Assembly: GCF_030164425.1 (NCBI RefSeq)
Contig: NZ_JASNJD010000009.1
Coordinates: forward strand, 62,001 to 126,000
DNA from: Pseudodonghicola flavimaris
GTDB lineage: Bacteria; Pseudomonadota; Alphaproteobacteria; Rhodobacterales; Rhodobacteraceae
Length of the DNA: 64,000 nt
Reading direction: 5' to 3'
In this document: in pieces, positions 62,343-64,000 of the stretch
Numbering within the stretch: position 1 is the first letter of the stretch
Layout of the letters: every line of letters starts with the position of its first letter
Position numbers and translations under genes: made by a program
Notes under the pieces: model-generated
What the model was told of the DNA's origin: nothing
Databases searched by the model: none
Seen by the model: the letters and a program-made list of their open reading frames with translations, nothing else

Positions 62343-63236
62343 TCAGACCTCGGGGCCGGGCGCAGCGTCGGTGCCGTCCTCGATCCGCTGGCGGAAGGCG
62401 CGCGGTGGCAGGCCGGTGCCGCGGGTGAAGACGCGGGAGAAATGCGCCGGGTCCGAATATCCAAGTTCATAGCCGATCTGTGCGGCGCTGAGAGTGGTGT
62501 AGATCAGCAGCCGCCGCGCCTCGCGCAGGCTGCGTTCGGCGATCAGGGCCGAGGCCGGACGGCCGGTGGCCCGGCGGATCACCCGGTTCAGATGAGTGGG
62601 CGAGACGGCGAGGCGGGCGGCATAGTCCGCCACCGGCAGGCGCTGGCGATAGTGCTGTTCGACGAGCGCCTCGAACCGGCGCAGGAGCGGTGTTTCGGCA
62701 TGCGGATCGGGAGGCGCCTGATCAGCATGGATCGCCCGCGCCACCAGCCCCAGCAGTGCCCCGGCCTGCGAGCGCAGGATCTGCGCCCGGGCGAAATCGC
62801 GGTTGTGATATTCGGTCAGGATCCGCCGCGCCAGTGTGGCCAGTTCCGGCGGCAGCTGCACCGCGCGCGGGCTGGAGAGCGGCTGGCGCAGGCCTTCGCG
62901 GTCATGCAGCGCCTCATCCATCAGATCGGCGCTGAGCGTGATCACCCAGCCCTCGGTGCCCTGCTGGAAGCGGAAGCCGTGGACAAAGCCGCGCGGCATG
63001 TTGAGGAGCACCGGCGGAGTGAGGGGCAGGGTCCGGTCCTCGATCCGGGCGCTGCCGCCGCCGGACTGCAGCATCAGCACCTGATGCAACCGGGCGTGGC
63101 GGTGCGGCCGCAGTTCCCAGCCGTAGAGCTGGGAGCGTTCGTGAATCGTCTCGCAATGCACCACATCGGGCACTTCGGCGGTTTCGCCGAACAGATTGTA
63201 ATTTCGGATCGCGGTGTTGTCGATGGGCGCGGACAT
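62343..63236 (-). CDS. AraC family regulator, PobR-like
   Basis: 297 residues from the ATG at 63236; an earlier in-frame Met (MDPLRNFLYISN) would add about 12 residues and enter the pobA promoter region. An N-terminal cupin-like sensor (HRHARLHQVLMLQSGGG) and a C-terminal double helix-turn-helix (RLPVADYAARLAVSPTHLNRVIRRATGRPASALIAERSLREARRLLIYTTLSAAQIGYELGYSDPAHFSRVF) are clear. It is divergent from pobA, 88 bases away, as expected for a 4-hydroxybenzoate-responsive activator. Confidence 0.88.
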   Translation of the reverse strand: MSAPIDNTAIRNYNLFGETAEVPDVVHCETIHERSQLYGWELRPHRHARLHQVLMLQSGGGSARIEDRTLPLTPPVLLNMPRGFVHGFRFQQGTEGWVITLSADLMDEALHDREGLRQPLSSPRAVQLPPELATLARRILTEYHNRDFARAQILRSQAGALLGLVARAIHADQAPPDPHAETPLLRRFEALVEQHYRQRLPVADYAARLAVSPTHLNRVIRRATGRPASALIAERSLREARRLLIYTTLSAAQIGYELGYSDPAHFSRVFTRGTGLPPRAFRQRIEDGTDAAPGPEV

Positions 63237-63324
63237 GTTCGAAATGTACAAGAAGTTGCGCAGTGGATCCATTCCGCATTGCGCCTTTCGAGGGCATGCT
63301 CCGGCCAGAGAAGGAGGAGCACCC

Positions 63325-64000
63325 ATGACACAATCCCGGAAAACCAAGGTCGGTATCATTGGCGGCGGCCCGTCGGGTCTGCTGCTGTCGCAGCTGCTGG
63401 ACCTGAAGGGAATCGACAATGTCGTGCTGGAAAAGCACAGCCGCGATTACGTGCTGGGGCGGATTCGGGCAGGCGTTCTGGAGCATGGTTTCGCCGCGCT
63501 GATGCGCGAGGCGCAATGCGGCGAGCGGATGGATCGCGAGGGCGAGATTCACGAGGGTTTCTTCATCGCCCATGACGGGGTGAAGGACCGGGTCGATCTG
63601 CACAAGCATACCGGTGGCAACTCCGTGATGGTCTATGGCCAGACCGAGCTGACCCGCGATCTTTACGAGGCGCGCGACAAGATGGGCGGCGAGGTGATCC
63701 ACGAGGCGCTGGATGTGACGCCGCACGATCTGACCTCGGACGCGCCCTGGCTGACCTATCGGCTGGGCGACGATCAGTACCGGATCGATTGTGACTACAT
63801 CGTCGGCGCCGACGGGTTCCACGGGGTCAGCCGCAAGTCGATTCCGAAAGAGGTGCTGACCGAATACGAGAAGGTCTATCCCTTCGGTTGGCTGGGGGTG
63901 TTGTCGCGCACCAAGCCGGTGTCGCCCGAACTGATCTATGCCAAGACGGAGCGGGGCTTCGCGCTCTGTTCGCTGCGCAGCCAGGTGCTGAGCCGCTATT
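63325..64000 (+). CDS. pobA: 4-hydroxybenzoate 3-monooxygenase, 5' part (cut by window end)
   Basis: NADPH- and FAD-dependent hydroxylase converting 4-hydroxybenzoate to protocatechuate. 225 codons are visible of a usual ~390. The ATG at 63325 has a strong AAGGAGGAG site. The FAD motif GGGPSG is at 13-18, LGRIRAGVLEHG is the typical PobA active-site segment, and CDYIVGADGFHGVSR is the DG motif. The frame is open to the end of the window. Confidence 0.95.
   Translation, partial: MTQSRKTKVGIIGGGPSGLLLSQLLDLKGIDNVVLEKHSRDYVLGRIRAGVLEHGFAALMREAQCGERMDREGEIHEGFFIAHDGVKDRVDLHKHTGGNSVMVYGQTELTRDLYEARDKMGGEVIHEALDVTPHDLTSDAPWLTYRLGDDQYRIDCDYIVGADGFHGVSRKSIPKEVLTEYEKVYPFGWLGVLSRTKPVSPELIYAKTERGFALCSLRSQVLSRY

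Overview
The window looks like a chromosomal segment of a Rhodobacteraceae-type alphaproteobacterium. It is uniformly GC-rich. It carries a bztABCD-type acidic amino-acid transporter (the system named in Rhodobacter capsulatus), an ATP12-type F1 assembly chaperone, divergent hemC/hemE, and an S10-spc-alpha ribosomal cluster in alphaproteobacterial order with a short-LID adk after secY. No rRNA, tRNA, CRISPR array, prophage or insertion sequence was recognised.

Positions 1-21526 hold the translation/transcription supercluster: the 3' end of fusA, then tuf, rpsJ-rplC-rplD-rplW, rplB-rpsS-rplV-rpsC-rplP, rpmC-rpsQ-rplN-rplX-rplE-rpsN-rpsH-rplF-rplR-rpsE-rpmD, rplO-secY-adk and rpsM-rpsK-rpoA-rplQ. 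Three cassettes of non-ribosomal genes interrupt it. A small AT-richer ORF next to a perfect 20-bp inverted repeat lies between rplW and rplB. A 2OG-Fe(II) oxygenase-like gene and a hotdog thioesterase lie between rplP and rpmC. An RTX-repeat protein and a luciferase-like oxidoreductase lie between rpmD and rplO. Each cassette is preceded by an intrinsic terminator. Good sigma70-type promoters are visible in front of rpmC and rplO.

Positions 21547-41939 are housekeeping: a host-attachment-family protein, a DegP/HtrA protease, rarA, crcB, an RluA-type pseudouridine synthase, a HAD phosphatase, an ATP12 chaperone, bztABCD, an argB-ferredoxin-sixA operon, an SDR, the yidC-MOSC-engB operon, a GGDEF/EAL protein, ttcA and a LysE exporter.

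Positions 41962-60014 are the most interesting part, an apparently self-contained catabolic island for an N-heterocyclic or cyclic-amide compound. It encodes hyuA/hyuB, a polytopic membrane protein, a complete HAAT-type ABC importer with a LysE gene embedded, a MarR regulator, a molybdenum hydroxylase (FAD subunit plus a fused 2Fe-2S/Mo subunit), a 6-hydroxynicotinate-reductase-like Fe-S protein, a UPF0280/ApbE-like protein and a DUF1185 protein. A 16-bp dyad (12 of 16 positions invariant) occurs upstream of hyuA, upstream of the binding-protein gene and in the marR/molybdenum-hydroxylase promoter region, which ties the three transcription units into one predicted MarR regulon. The inferred logic is uptake, Mo-dependent ring hydroxylation, reduction of the hydroxylated ring by an Hnr-like enzyme flavinylated by the UPF0280 protein, then hydrolytic ring opening by HyuAB and/or the DUF1185 protein. 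The substrate is not determined by the sequence.

The window ends with hemC (minus), hemE (plus), a PobR-like AraC regulator (minus) and the 5' part of pobA (plus, cut by the window end). A family of palindromic intergenic repeats built on a GGAGTATTT / GGATATTT box followed by an A/G-rich AGAAGAAG tract recurs at five places.
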